Of a DNA stretch of 64,000 nucleotides, positions 1-8,937 are shown piece by piece (the first letter of the stretch is position 1; each line of letters opens with the position of its first letter). The notes beneath the pieces were generated by a model. The model was not told the origin of the DNA. It was given only the letters and a program-made list of their open reading frames with translations, and made no database searches. The stretch is from Streptomyces violaceusniger. GTDB lineage: Bacteria > Actinomycetota > Actinomycetes > Streptomycetales > Streptomycetaceae. A program made the position numbers and the translations under genes. Where the stretch lies: the NCBI GenBank assembly GCA_005405945.1, contig BJHW01000001.1, positions 4,216,001 through 4,280,000 on the forward strand, in the 5' to 3' direction.

Positions 1-1
1 C

Positions 2-250
2 GGGAACGCGCTGCCGCCGCATCTCCAGCCCGAGTACCGGCGGATCGCCGACTTCTGCCAGGGGCTGCTGTCCGTGGCGGAGGTCGCCGCCCATCTCGGT
101 CAGCCACCGGCCGTGGTGCAGGTGCTGCTCGCGGATCTCATCGACTGGGGGCACATCGTGGCGCGTCCGCCGATCCGGGTGGCCAAGCGAAAACGTGCCG
201 ATTTGGACTTGCTGAGGAAGGTGCTCGATGGGCTTGAGAGCAAGCTCTGA
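2..250 (+). CDS. DUF742 protein, C-terminal part (conservon CvnC-like)
   Basis: Partial gene: the 5' end lies outside the window. The 82 visible residues (PEYRRIADFCQ, then SVAEVAAHLGQPPAVVQVLL, then a KRKRADLDLLRKVLDGL tail) match the winged-helix-like end of DUF742 proteins. These are the third gene of Streptomyces conservons (sensor kinase, roadblock protein, DUF742, GTPase). It ends at TGA 248-250, 23 bases inside the next gene. That overlap is typical of conservons and implies translational coupling. Its partners, the kinase and roadblock genes, should lie just upstream. The identification rests on the motif and the context. Confidence 0.8.
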   Translation, partial: GNALPPHLQPEYRRIADFCQGLLSVAEVAAHLGQPPAVVQVLLADLIDWGHIVARPPIRVAKRKRADLDLLRKVLDGLESKL

Positions 251-986
251 GATCTCGATGGCCGGTACGGACGGCACAACCAGGACCGACCACATGGCCC
301 ACCCGGGCCACGCGAACCGCACGACACGCACGACCCGCACGACCCGCACAGACCACACCAACGAGACAGGCGAGACGGGCGATACGGACGACATGGATGA
401 CATGGACGACACCCCCGTCATGTACGTGGAGTCCAGCGTGGCCGGGGCGGCCAAGATCCTGGTGGTCGGCCCGATGGGCGTCGGCAAGACCACGCTGATC
501 GGCACGGTGTCGGAGATCAAGCCGCTGTCCACCGAGGCGACGATGAGCCAGGCCGGGGCGCGGCTCGACACCAAGGTGCGGCCGTCGAAGACCACGACCA
601 CCGTCGCGCTGGACTTCGGGCGGATCACCCTGGGCGGCGAGCTGGTGCTGTACCTCTTCGGCACCCCCGGCCAGCAGCGGTTCCTCCCCGCCTGGAAGGA
701 CCTGGCGCGCGGGGCGCTGGGCGCGCTCGCGCTGGTCGACACCCGCGACCTGGAGGCGTCCTTCGACGCGATCGGGCATCTGGAGGACCTGGACGTGCCG
801 TTCTCCGTGGCCGTCAACGCCTTCCCGGACAGCAAGCCGCACAGCGAGGACGACCTGCGCTCCGCGCTCGATCTGCTCCCGCACACCCCGCTGGTCATCT
901 GTGACGCCCGGGAGCACAAGTCCTCGGTCCAGGCGCTGATCTCGCTCGTCTCGCATCTGATCGAGACGCTGACGGAGGTGTCATGA
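228..986 (+). CDS. Conservon GTP-binding protein (CvnD-like) with long low-complexity N-terminus
   Basis: Small GTPase of the Streptomyces conservon type, thought to act with the membrane kinase, roadblock and DUF742 proteins in a GPCR-like complex. The P-loop GPMGVGKTT lies at about residues 81-89. A TPGQQRF switch motif follows, and a VNAF motif replaces NKxD. The start at 228 is chosen because AGGAAGG sits 7 bases upstream and the overlap with DUF742 is conserved. Residues 10-65 are unusual, a Thr/Arg/Asp-rich stretch built from short DNA repeats (RTTRTTRTT, then DDMDDMDD); most relatives have only about 15 residues before the P-loop. Later ATGs (258, 294, 393) would shorten the tail but lack a better ribosome site. 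The stop overlaps the P450 start (ATGA). Confidence 0.85.
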   Translation: MGLRASSEISMAGTDGTTRTDHMAHPGHANRTTRTTRTTRTDHTNETGETGDTDDMDDMDDTPVMYVESSVAGAAKILVVGPMGVGKTTLIGTVSEIKPLSTEATMSQAGARLDTKVRPSKTTTTVALDFGRITLGGELVLYLFGTPGQQRFLPAWKDLARGALGALALVDTRDLEASFDAIGHLEDLDVPFSVAVNAFPDSKPHSEDDLRSALDLLPHTPLVICDAREHKSSVQALISLVSHLIETLTEVS

Positions 987-3691
987 CCACCCGCGCCGCC
1001 TCCAGGGTGTCGCTGTACGGGACCGCGCTCGACGGCCCGCTCACCGAGTTGTACGAGCGGATGCGGCGCGACCACGGTCCGGTGGTCCCGGTGGAGATCG
1101 CGCCCCGGGTCGAGGCGTGGCTGGTCATCGGCCACCGGGAGCTGCTCCATCTCACCCGCGACGAGCAGTACTTCTCCCATGACCCGCGCCGTTGGACCCC
1201 GCTGCGCGAGGGCCGGGTGGCGGCCGACTCCCCGCTGATGCCGCTCGTGGGCTGGCGCCCGGCGCTGCTGTTCGCCGACGGCGCGGCGCACCGCCGGATG
1301 CGCTCGGCGGTGGCCGACGCGCTGGGGCGGGTCAACGGCCACGAGCTGATCCGCATGGTGCGGGCCACCGCGGAGCGGCTGGTCGCCGGGTTCGCCGACC
1401 AGCACGCGGCGGATCTGGTCGAGAGTTACGCGCGCCTCCTGCCGCTCCAGGTCGTCACCGAACTGCTGGGCCTCGACGAGGAGAACGGGGCGCGGCTGGT
1501 CGAGACGCTGACCACGATCGTCGCCCCGACCGTGGCCGCCACCGGCGCCAACAAGCGGATGGGCCAGATCCTGCTCCAGCTGATCGCCGGGAAGAAGCGG
1601 CGGCCGGGCGCGGATCTGACGTCCTGGCTGCTGGAGCACCCCGTCGGGCTCAGCGACGAGGAGGTGCTGCACAACCTCGTGGTGATCATCGTCGCGGGCA
1701 ACAACACCACCGTGAACTGGATCGCCTCCACGCTCCAGATCCTGCTCACCGACCCCGCGTTCCGCTCCTCGCTGACCCGCGGCCACCTCACCGTGGACGA
1801 CGCCCTGGACCTGGTGCTGTGGCGCCAGCCGCCCACCCAGAACTTCCCCGGTCGCTACGCCACCCGCGATCTGCGCTTCGGCGGCCAGGACATCCGCGCC
1901 GGGGACATGCTCATCCTGGGCCTCGCGGGCGCCAACGCGGACCCGGAGGTGCTGCCCGAGGACGGGCGTCCGGTGGTCGGCAACCGCTCGTACCTCGCCT
2001 TCGGGGCGGGCCCGCACGGCTGCCCGGCGCGGGATCCGGCCCGGCTGATCACCCGTACCGCCGTGGACACGCTGCGCCACCGGCTGCCCGACATGGAGAT
2101 CGCGGTGCCGGAGGAGCACCTTCCGTGGATCACCTCGCCGTGGTCCAAGGGCCTGGCCAAACTGCCGGTGCGGTTCTCCGCGCCGCAGCTCGCCGCGGAT
2201 GCCCCGGCGTCGGGTTCGGCGTCGGCTCCGGGTTCGGCCTCGGCTCCGGGTTCGGCCTCGGGTTCGAGTTCGGCCTCGGGTTCGAGTTCGGCTTGGGGTT
2301 CGAGTTCGGCTTGGGCTTGGGGCTCAGTGGCCCCGGGATCCGCGGCCCCGGCCCCCGGCTCACCGGCAACGCCCCCGACTGACCACCGGTCCCGACCCCG
2401 ACTCCCCCGCAGGAGACAACAGATGACCGACGGCCGATGCCCCGTGCCGCACGCCGACCCCGCCACACCGCACCGCCTGGACCCCACCGGGGCGCGCCAG
2501 CACGCGGTGAACGAAGAGCTGCGCGCCCGCGGGGCCGCGGTCCCGGTCCTGCTGCCCGGTGACGTACCGGCGTACGCCATCACCCGGCACGAGGAGCTGA
2601 AGGACTTCGTCACCCACCCCGACGTGGCCAAGAACGCCTGCCACTTCGCCGCGCTGCAGAACGACGAGCTCCCGCCCGGCTGGCCGATGCGGACCTTCGC
2701 CACCGTCCGCGGCATGATCACCGCGGATGGCGAGGACCACAAGCGGCTGCGGTCCCTGGTGACCCGGGCGTTCACCCCGCGCCGGGTGGAGGCGCTGCGC
2801 CCGGTGGTCCACGAGCTGACCGGCACGCTGCTGGAGCGGCTGGGCGAGGCGGCCGCGGCCGATCCGGACGGGGTGGCCGATCTGCGCCGCCACTTCGCGC
2901 TGCCGCTGCCGATGAGCGTGATCTGCCAACTGCTGGGCGTGGACGACCAGTACCAGGACCGACTGCACGCGCTGTCCAACGAGATCGTCTCCACCCAGAC
3001 CGCACCCGAGCGGGTCCCGGCCGCCAACCGTGAGATGGTGGCGATCCTCGGCCAGGTGGCCGCCGCCCGGCTGCGGGACCCCGGGGACGATCTCACCAGC
3101 GCGCTGATCGCGGTGCGTGAGGAGGACGGCGACCGGCTCAGCGAGGAGGAGCTGATCGGCACCCTGATGCTGACGATCATCGCCGGTCACGAGACCACGC
3201 TCAATCTGATCACCAACGCGGTGCGGGCGCTGTGCAACCACCGCGATCAGCTGGATCTGGTCCGTTCCGGGGCCGCGAGCTGGGGCGATGTGGTCGAGGA
3301 GACGCTGCGGTACGACAGCCCGGTGTCCTTCTTCCCGTTCCGCTACGCCACGAGGGACCTCCCGGTCGGGGACGCGGTCATCCCGAAGGGCGCGCCCGTG
3401 CTCGTCTCGTACACCGCCGCCGGGCGCGACGAGCGGGCGTACGGCCCGGACGCCGGCCGCTTCGACGTCACCCGGGGCGCACGCCACCTGTCCTTCGGCC
3501 ACGGGGCCCACTTCTGCCTGGGCGCTCCGCTGGCCCGCATGGAGGCCGTGATCGCCCTCGAAGCCCTCTTCGCCCGCTTCCCCGACCTCGACCTGGCGGT
3601 CCCGGACGAGGCCCTGGTCCCCCACCCCAGCTTCGTCGGGAACAGCCCGCAGCGGCTCCCCATCCGGCCGGGGGTGCCTCACAACAGCTGA
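983..3691 (+). CDS. Tandem cytochrome P450 open reading frame: CYP157-like half joined to CYP154-like half
   Basis: One uninterrupted 902-codon frame holds two complete P450s. Half 1 (residues about 1-405) is CYP157-like: the I-helix reads AGNNTT, the heme loop is FGAGPHGCP with Cys at about 347, and the K-helix position that is ExxR in other P450s reads LVLW. CYP157 proteins are known to lack ExxR. Half 2 (from M481) is CYP154-like with AGHETT, ETLR and FGHGAHFCLG. The join is about 75 residues, mostly Gly-Ser-Ala repeats. In other Streptomyces these are two separate conservon genes. Either the repeat tract has removed the first stop codon, or an indel in it hides one: the neighbouring frame stops at 2380-2382, 40 bases before the second start. 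The start at 983 overlaps the GTPase stop. Confidence 0.8.
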   Translation: MTTRAASRVSLYGTALDGPLTELYERMRRDHGPVVPVEIAPRVEAWLVIGHRELLHLTRDEQYFSHDPRRWTPLREGRVAADSPLMPLVGWRPALLFADGAAHRRMRSAVADALGRVNGHELIRMVRATAERLVAGFADQHAADLVESYARLLPLQVVTELLGLDEENGARLVETLTTIVAPTVAATGANKRMGQILLQLIAGKKRRPGADLTSWLLEHPVGLSDEEVLHNLVVIIVAGNNTTVNWIASTLQILLTDPAFRSSLTRGHLTVDDALDLVLWRQPPTQNFPGRYATRDLRFGGQDIRAGDMLILGLAGANADPEVLPEDGRPVVGNRSYLAFGAGPHGCPARDPARLITRTAVDTLRHRLPDMEIAVPEEHLPWITSPWSKGLAKLPVRFSAPQLAADAPASGSASAPGSASAPGSASGSSSASGSSSAWGSSSAWAWGSVAPGSAAPAPGSPATPPTDHRSRPRLPRRRQQMTDGRCPVPHADPATPHRLDPTGARQHAVNEELRARGAAVPVLLPGDVPAYAITRHEELKDFVTHPDVAKNACHFAALQNDELPPGWPMRTFATVRGMITADGEDHKRLRSLVTRAFTPRRVEALRPVVHELTGTLLERLGEAAAADPDGVADLRRHFALPLPMSVICQLLGVDDQYQDRLHALSNEIVSTQTAPERVPAANREMVAILGQVAAARLRDPGDDLTSALIAVREEDGDRLSEEELIGTLMLTIIAGHETTLNLITNAVRALCNHRDQLDLVRSGAASWGDVVEETLRYDSPVSFFPFRYATRDLPVGDAVIPKGAPVLVSYTAAGRDERAYGPDAGRFDVTRGARHLSFGHGAHFCLGAPLARMEAVIALEALFARFPDLDLAVPDEALVPHPSFVGNSPQRLPIRPGVPHNS
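2205..2325 (+). repeat. Tandem 18-bp-type repeats coding the P450 linker
   Basis: Imperfect tandem units of the form GGTTCGGCCTCGGCTCCG / GGTTCGAGTTCGGCCTCG, encoding Gly-Ser-Ala-Ser blocks between the two P450 halves. Units are multiples of three, so slippage of a whole unit would keep the frame. Confidence 0.85.
2423..3691 (+). CDS. CYP154-like cytochrome P450, possible independent start
   Basis: ATG 2423 is preceded by AGGAGA, so this half may be translated by itself as a protein of about 422 residues, the usual P450 length. Counting from here, the I-helix AGHETT is at about 254-259, ExxR at 293-296, and the heme-ligand Cys at 365 in FGHGAHFCLG. All canonical residues are present, so it should be an active monooxygenase; CYP154 members oxidise steroids, macrolides or small aromatics, and the substrate here is unknown. 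It must borrow ferredoxin and reductase from elsewhere, since none is encoded nearby. Confidence 0.8.
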   Translation: MTDGRCPVPHADPATPHRLDPTGARQHAVNEELRARGAAVPVLLPGDVPAYAITRHEELKDFVTHPDVAKNACHFAALQNDELPPGWPMRTFATVRGMITADGEDHKRLRSLVTRAFTPRRVEALRPVVHELTGTLLERLGEAAAADPDGVADLRRHFALPLPMSVICQLLGVDDQYQDRLHALSNEIVSTQTAPERVPAANREMVAILGQVAAARLRDPGDDLTSALIAVREEDGDRLSEEELIGTLMLTIIAGHETTLNLITNAVRALCNHRDQLDLVRSGAASWGDVVEETLRYDSPVSFFPFRYATRDLPVGDAVIPKGAPVLVSYTAAGRDERAYGPDAGRFDVTRGARHLSFGHGAHFCLGAPLARMEAVIALEALFARFPDLDLAVPDEALVPHPSFVGNSPQRLPIRPGVPHNS

Positions 3692-3711
3692 CGAGGTGCG
3701 CTGAGGGCAGC

Positions 3712-3760
3712 GTTGCCTACGGGAAACGGTGGGGATGCGGCCGGGTAACAGGCACCCCGC
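3712..3760 (+). promoter_or_regulatory. Candidate GlnR binding region upstream of nitrite reductase genes
   Basis: GTTGC-n6-GAAAC at 3712-3727 and GTAAC-n6-CCCGC at 3745-3760 resemble the a/b-site arrangement of Streptomyces GlnR boxes (gTnAc-n6-GaAAc). They are 33 bases apart, about three helical turns. The first has one mismatch and the second is weak. The position, 34-82 bases before the first nir-operon start codon, and the nitrogen-assimilation role downstream support the reading. Confidence 0.45.
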
Positions 3761-3884
3761 AGGCTTCCTGGCATGGAGTCGTACAGGGAGCCGATGAGCC
3801 CGAGCCGCCGGGTGGTGATCGTCGGCGGCGGCATGGCGGGCACGCGGCTGGCGCAGCAGCTGGCCGCGCGGGCGCCGGTGCCGG

Positions 3885-4040
3885 CGCTGCGACCAGTGTC
3901 GGCGCTGCGACCAGTGCCGGTGCCGCCGCCGGTTCCGGCGCTGCGACCAGTGCCGGTGCCGCCGCCGGTTCCGGTGCTGCCGCCGCCGGTCCTGGTGCTG
4001 TCGGTGCGGGCGCGGGTGCCGGCACCAGCGCCGACACCGA
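3885..4040 (+). repeat. Ala/Gly-coding tandem repeat with frame slip
   Basis: Repeated blocks (GGCGCTGCGACCAGTG and GCCGCCGCCGGTTCCG types). The upstream oxidoreductase frame enters as Pro/Val-rich nonsense and the correct frame leaves as Ala-Gly, so a non-multiple-of-three length change lies within it. Confidence 0.75.
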
Positions 4041-5000
4041 CAGGGTGACTGTCGAGGTCACGATCATTGGCGAGGAGCCGCACCCCGCGTACAACCGGGT
4101 GCTGCTCGCCGAGGTGCTCGCCGGGCGGTACGCCCCGGAGGTCATCGCGCTCCCCGCCCCCGCCGCCGGGGTACGGCGGCTCAGCGGGGTGCGGGTGGTG
4201 CGCATCGACCGCCCCACGGCGGAGGTGGTGTGCGACGACGGCCGCCGCGTGCCGTACGACGCGCTGGTGCTGGCCACCGGCTCCAACCCGGTGCTGCCGC
4301 CGCTGCGCGGCCTGTTCGAGCCCGACGGCCACGAGCTTCCGGACGGCGTCCACGCCTTCCGCACCATGGACGACTGCCTGGCCCTCGGCGCCGCCGTACG
4401 GCCCGGTGCGCGGGCCGTCGTCATCGGCGGCGGACTCCTCGGCGTCTCCGCCGCACGTGCGCTGGCCCAGCGCGGTGCCCAGGTGGTCCTGGCGCACCAG
4501 GGCGAGCACCTGATGGAGCGCCAGCTGGACCCGGGCGCGTCGGGGCTGCTGCTGCGGCATATGGCGGCGCTGGGCGTGGAGGTCCACACGGAGTGCCGCG
4601 TCCGCGGCCTGTGTACGCGCACGGTGGATGGCGAGGGCGGCGGCGGGCGCGCGGTGAGCGCCGTCGAACTGGCCGACGGATACGCCCTGGAGGCGGACCT
4701 GGTCGTGCTGGCGTGTGGGGTCCGGCCACGGGTCGGGCTGGCGCGGGCCGCTGGGCTGGAGGTGGCGCGGGGGGTTGTGATCGACGACGAGCTGCGGACG
4801 AGTGACCCGCGGGTGTTCGCGATCGGCGACTGCGCGGAGCACGCGGGCATTGTCTACGGCCTGGCGGGCGCGGCGCAGGAGCAGGCGGATGTGCTAGCGC
4901 ACCGCCTCTCCCCCACCCCGCCCCTCCCCGAACCAATGGTCCTCCGCCCCCTGGACCCCCAAGAGGGCCCCGCCCCGGAGCCCGCACCTGAGGACCGGTT

Positions 5001-5067
5001 TGTGGGCAATCGTTCCGCGGAGTGGGCACCTCCCAGCGGTAGCTGGGGGAGGAACGGGTGGGCACAA
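5001..5067 (+). repeat. Palindromic intergenic-type repeat inside a coding region (copy 1)
   Basis: The outer parts TGTGGGCAATCGTTC and GGTGGGCACA match copy 2 at 35530-35595 in the same orientation. The core between them, CACCTCCCAGCGGTAGCTGG, is inverted relative to copy 2. Here it is read in frame as WAPPSGSWGR within the oxidoreductase. Confidence 0.8.
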
Positions 5068-5519
5068 ACCGGCCACCGGGCCGCACCCGGCGACGAAACC
5101 CCGACCCGGCACACGGACGCCGTACCCGCCGACCACCCTGCGTGCGCACAAACCGACCACCGGGCCGCACCCGGCGACGAGACCGTGCCCCAGTACCACG
5201 GCACCCGTACGCTCACCCGCCTTACGCTCACCGCAGTGCCCGGCTCCGCCGGAGGGAGCGCATCGGGCACCGATGGGCCCCTCGATCTCGCTGCCTTCGG
5301 CAACCCCACCCCCGCCCCCGGCGACGACGTCATCCACCTCACCGACGCCACCCGCAACACGTACCGCAAAGTCGTGGTCCGCGGTGACCGCCTGCTCGGG
5401 GGCATTCTTCTCGGCGATCTCGGCACCGTTGGCGCGCTCGCCCGTACCTGGGAGAGCAACGAGCCGCTCCCCGCCACCCCCTTGCTCCACCTGTTGACCA
5501 ACGATGGAGGGTCCTGACG

Positions 5520-8206
5520 ATGAGCGCATCGAATCCCCAGAATGCCGAAAACGCCAAAAGCGCCGCACCCACCATCGTGCTCGTCGGCCACGGCATGGTC
5601 GGCCAGCGGTTTCTCGAAGCGCTGGCCGAGCGGAAGGTCACCGAGACCGCCCGCGTCGTCGTGTTCTGCGAGGAGCCCCGTCCCGCCTATGACCGCGTCC
5701 AGCTGACCTCGTACTTCTCCGGTCGTACCCCGGACGAGCTCTCCCTCGTCGAGGAGGGCTTCATGGCGCGGCACGGCATCGAGCTGCACCTGGGCGACCC
5801 GGCCCAGCTCATCGACCGCGACGCCCGCACCGTGACCAGCCGGTCCGGGCTGACCATCACCTACGACACGCTCGTGCTCGCCACCGGCTCGTATCCGTTC
5901 GTCCCGCCCGTGCCCGGCAAGGACAGCGACGGCTGCTTCGTCTACCGGACCATCGAGGATCTGCTCGCGATCGAGGAGTACGCAAAGAATCGCGCGTCCG
6001 GCGCATCCCGCGCGTCCGGCATCGTCGTCGGCGGCGGGCTGCTCGGCCTCGAAGCCGCCGGTGCGCTCAAGGGGCTCGGCCTCACCACCCACATCGTGGA
6101 GTTCAACCCGCGCCTGATGGCCATCCAGGTGGACGAGGGCGGCGGCGCCGCGCTGCGCCGCACGGTCGAGGACATGGGCCTGATCGTGCACACCGGCGTC
6201 GGCGGTAAGGAGATCACGGCGGACGGCGACGGCGCCGTCACCGCCATGACGCTGTCCGACGGCTCGTCCATCGACGCCGACCTCGTCATCTTCTCGGCGG
6301 GCGTGCGCCCCCGCGATCAACTGGCCCGCGACTGCGGCCTCGACGTCGGCGAGCGCGGCGGCATCGCGGTCGACGAGACGTGCCGCACCAGCGATCCCGC
6401 GGTGTACGCGATCGGCGAATGCGCGCTGGCCGCCGACGGCCGGGTGTACGGGCTGGTCGCGCCCGGTTACGAGATGGCCGAGGTGGCCGCGGACGCCATC
6501 GCGAGCAACGCCGACGCCATCACGGGCAACGGCACCACCGCAAACGCCGCCGCCACCGGCGGCTTCCGCGGGGCCGACACCTCCACCAAGCTCAAGCTCC
6601 TCGGCGTCGACGTGGCCAGCTTCGGCGACGCCCACGGCACCGCCGACGGCTGCCTGGACGTCGTCTACTCCGACTCCCGCTCGGGCGTCTACAAGAAGCT
6701 CGTGGTCGGCGCCGACGGCGCCCTCCTCGGCGGGGTGCTGGTCGGCGACGCCGAGGCGTACGGCATGCTGCGCCCCCTCACCGGCTCGGTGCCGCCCGTC
6801 GCGCCCGAACAGCTCGTCCTCCCGGCAGGGCTGGGCGCACCCGCCGCCCTCGGCCCCTCCGCGCTGCCGGACGAGGCGGTCATCTGCAACTGCCACAACG
6901 TCACCAAGGGCGCGATCCGTTCGGCCGTCACCGACCACCACTGCACCACCGTCCCTGAGGTGAAGAAGTGCACCAAGGCGGGCACCGGTTGCGGCAGCTG
7001 CGTCAAGGCGCTCACCTCGCTCGTCAACGACGAGCTGGAGGCGAGCGGGGTCAGCGTGGACAAGGGGCTGTGCGGCTGCTTCGCGTACACCCGCGCCGAG
7101 CTGTACGAGATCGTCCGCACCCTGCGCATCACCAGCTATGCCCAGCTGCTGGACAGCCACGGCCGGCCGGAGGCCCGGGAGGGCGACGGCTGTGAGGTGT
7201 GCAAGCCCGCCGTGGCCTCGATCATCGCCTCGCTGGCCCCGACCCTGGGCGCGAGCGGCTATGTCCTGGACGGCGAGCAGGCGGCCCTCCAGGACACCAA
7301 CGACCACTTCCTGGCCAATCTCCAGCGCAACGGGTCGTATTCGATCGTCCCCCGGATCCCCGGTGGGGAGATCACCCCGGAGAAGCTGATCGTGATCGGC
7401 GAGGTGGCCCGCGACTTCGGGCTCTATACGAAGATCACCGGTGGTCAGCGGATCGACCTCTTCGGCGCCCGGGTGGATCAGCTCCCGCTGATCTGGGCGC
7501 GGCTGGTGGACGCCGGTTTCGAGTCGGGCCACGCGTACGGCAAGGCGCTGCGCACCGTGAAGTCGTGCGTGGGCCAGACCTGGTGCCGCTACGGAGTGCA
7601 GGACTCGGTCCGGATGGCCATCGACCTGGAGCTGCGCTACCGGGGCTGCGCTCACCGCACAAGCTCAAGTCGGCCGTCTCCGGCTGTGCCCGCGAATGCG
7701 CCGAGGCGCGCGGCAAGGACTTCGGCGTGATCGCCACGTCCAACGGCTGGAACCTGTACGTGGGCGGCAACGGCGGGGCGGACCCGCGCCACGCCGATCT
7801 GCTCGCCCAGGACCTGGACGACGAGGAGCTGATCCGGCTCATCGACCGGTTCCTGATGTTCTACATCCGCACCGCGGACCGTCTGGAGCGCACCTCGGCC
7901 TGGCTGGAACGGATCGAGGGCGGCCTGGACCACGTCCGGGAGGTGGTGGTCGAGGACTCGCTCGGGCTCGGCGCCGAGCTCGAGGCGATGATGGCCGACC
8001 ACGTGGCCGGCTACCGCGACGAGTGGGCCGAGACCCTGGGCGACCCGGAGCGGCTGCGGCGCTTCGTCTCCTTCGTCAACGCGCCGGGCGCGCCCGACCC
8101 GACGGTGAAGTTCGTGCCCGAGCGCGACCAGGTCAAGCCGGACCTGACGATCCTGTCAGGCCCCACCCTCCCCGTCCGTACTCTCGAAGGGACTGCCAGC
8201 CGATGA
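5520..8206 (+). pseudogene. nirB: Assimilatory nitrite reductase [NAD(P)H] large subunit NirB, one frameshift
   Basis: Six-electron reduction of nitrite to ammonium using siroheme and an iron-sulfur cluster in the cytoplasm. Domains in order: FAD/NAD oxidoreductase (VLVGHGMVGQRF near residue 20, LATGSYP, IVVGGGLLGLEAA), BFD-type [2Fe-2S] modules (CNCHNVTKG and GTGCGSC at about 457-500), a second BFD-like module (GCEVCKPAV), then the siroheme/4Fe-4S part with TWCRYGVQDS and SGCARECAEA. A single missing base near 7650 (RYRGLRSPHKLK expected) splits the gene; the rest continues in the next frame to TGA 8204-8206. Otherwise the length, about 895 residues, and all cluster cysteines are right, so a sequencing error is likely. 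The GGAGGG at about 5506 supports the start. Confidence 0.9.
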
Positions 8207-8604
8207 CCATGGCACCCATGACGCCCATGGCCCCCGAGCGGACCGCGGTCCGCGTGGAACTCCTCGTCGACCAACGGTGGTTCGCCGTCTGCGAGCTGAC
8301 CGACCTCACCCCCGGGCGCGGGGTGGCCGCCCTGCTGCCGGACGGCGCCCAGGTGGCGGTCTTCCTGGACCGCTCGGGGCGCGTGTACGCGATCGCCAAC
8401 CAGGACCCGTTCACCGGGGCGTACGTCCTCTCCCGGGGGCTGCTGGGCTCGGCGGGCGGGCGGCCGTTCGTCGCCTCCCCGCTGCTGAAGCAGCGCTTCG
8501 ACCTGCAGACGGGGCGGTGCCTGGACGACGAGGGGGTCGTCGTCCAGGCATACGCGACCCGTGCGCGGGCGGGCGCGGACGAGGCGTCAGCCCAGGTCGC
8601 GTGA
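8203..8604 (+). CDS. nirD: Nitrite reductase small subunit NirD
   Basis: 133-residue Rieske-fold partner of NirB. The ATG overlaps the nirB stop (ATGA). Typical NirD segments are visible: VCELTDLTPGRGVAALL, QVAVFLDRSGRVYAIANQDP, and PLLKQRFDLQTGRCLDDEG. The Cys/His ligands of true Rieske proteins are absent, as usual for NirD. It completes the oxidoreductase-nirB-nirD operon. Its last codons overlap the end of a minus-strand gene remnant. Confidence 0.9.
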   Translation: MTMAPMTPMAPERTAVRVELLVDQRWFAVCELTDLTPGRGVAALLPDGAQVAVFLDRSGRVYAIANQDPFTGAYVLSRGLLGSAGGRPFVASPLLKQRFDLQTGRCLDDEGVVVQAYATRARAGADEASAQVA

Positions 8605-8911
8605 GACCAGCATCCCGCACTGGACGGGGTCGCTCGCGCAGCCTGCCGTCCCCGCGGCGAGCACGCCCTTCGTCCCGGGAACGCCCGCGACGCCGAGCAC
8701 CGTGGACATCTCGCTGTGCTCGGTGACGTCGGCGGGCAGCTCCTCGGTCGCCCACCCCGTACCCGTCCAACGGGTCAGCACGGAGTGGGGCTTGCCCGGG
8801 GCCCAGCCGGCGATCCACGGCCGCCCGGCGCCGTCCGCGCCCGCGGCGTTCGCCTCGGCGGCGCTTTGGCTTTCCCCGCCTGAAGGTAGGGCTGCCCTCG
8901 GAGGTTCCCGA
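8587..8911 (-). pseudogene. C-terminal remnant of a probable secreted beta-propeller-like protein
   Basis: About 100 residues remain open, from a TGA at about 8910 to the TGA at 8587-8589. They include PWIAGWAPGKPHSVLTRWTG and GVPGTKGVLAAGTAGCASDP. The tryptophan/glycine pattern suggests repeat blades of a propeller, and two Cys near the end could form a disulfide. No start codon with a ribosome site is present and a stop precedes the fragment, so the 5' part is gone. The family is not recognised. Confidence 0.4.
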
Positions 8912-8937
8912 TGCCATCAGGCCGCTAGCGTGCCATG

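Larger units (their letters stand above)
3794..5517 (+). pseudogene. FAD/NAD(P)-dependent oxidoreductase of the NirB N-terminal type, frameshifted and repeat-expanded
   Basis: Resembles the stand-alone pyridine nucleotide-disulfide oxidoreductase found before nirB in Streptomyces. The ATG at 3794 follows AGGGAG and gives the FAD motif VVIVGGGMAG. After about 30 residues the frame shifts inside Ala/Gly-coding repeats (3885-4040). The rest reads in the next frame: HPAYNRVLLAEVL, the LATGSNP loop, the NAD motif VVIGGGLLG, then FAIGDCA, ending at 5517. A second oddity is a low-complexity insert of about 90 residues at 4915-5200 that includes an intergenic palindrome in frame. If the frame is restored it would feed electrons to the nitrite reductase downstream. 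It ends 2 bases before the nirB start. Confidence 0.75.

Noticed and set aside
4854..7655. Very long minus-strand frame (933 codons) opposite nirB
   Set aside because: Antisense shadow caused by high GC; no family match, and the plus strand encodes clear NirB motifs.
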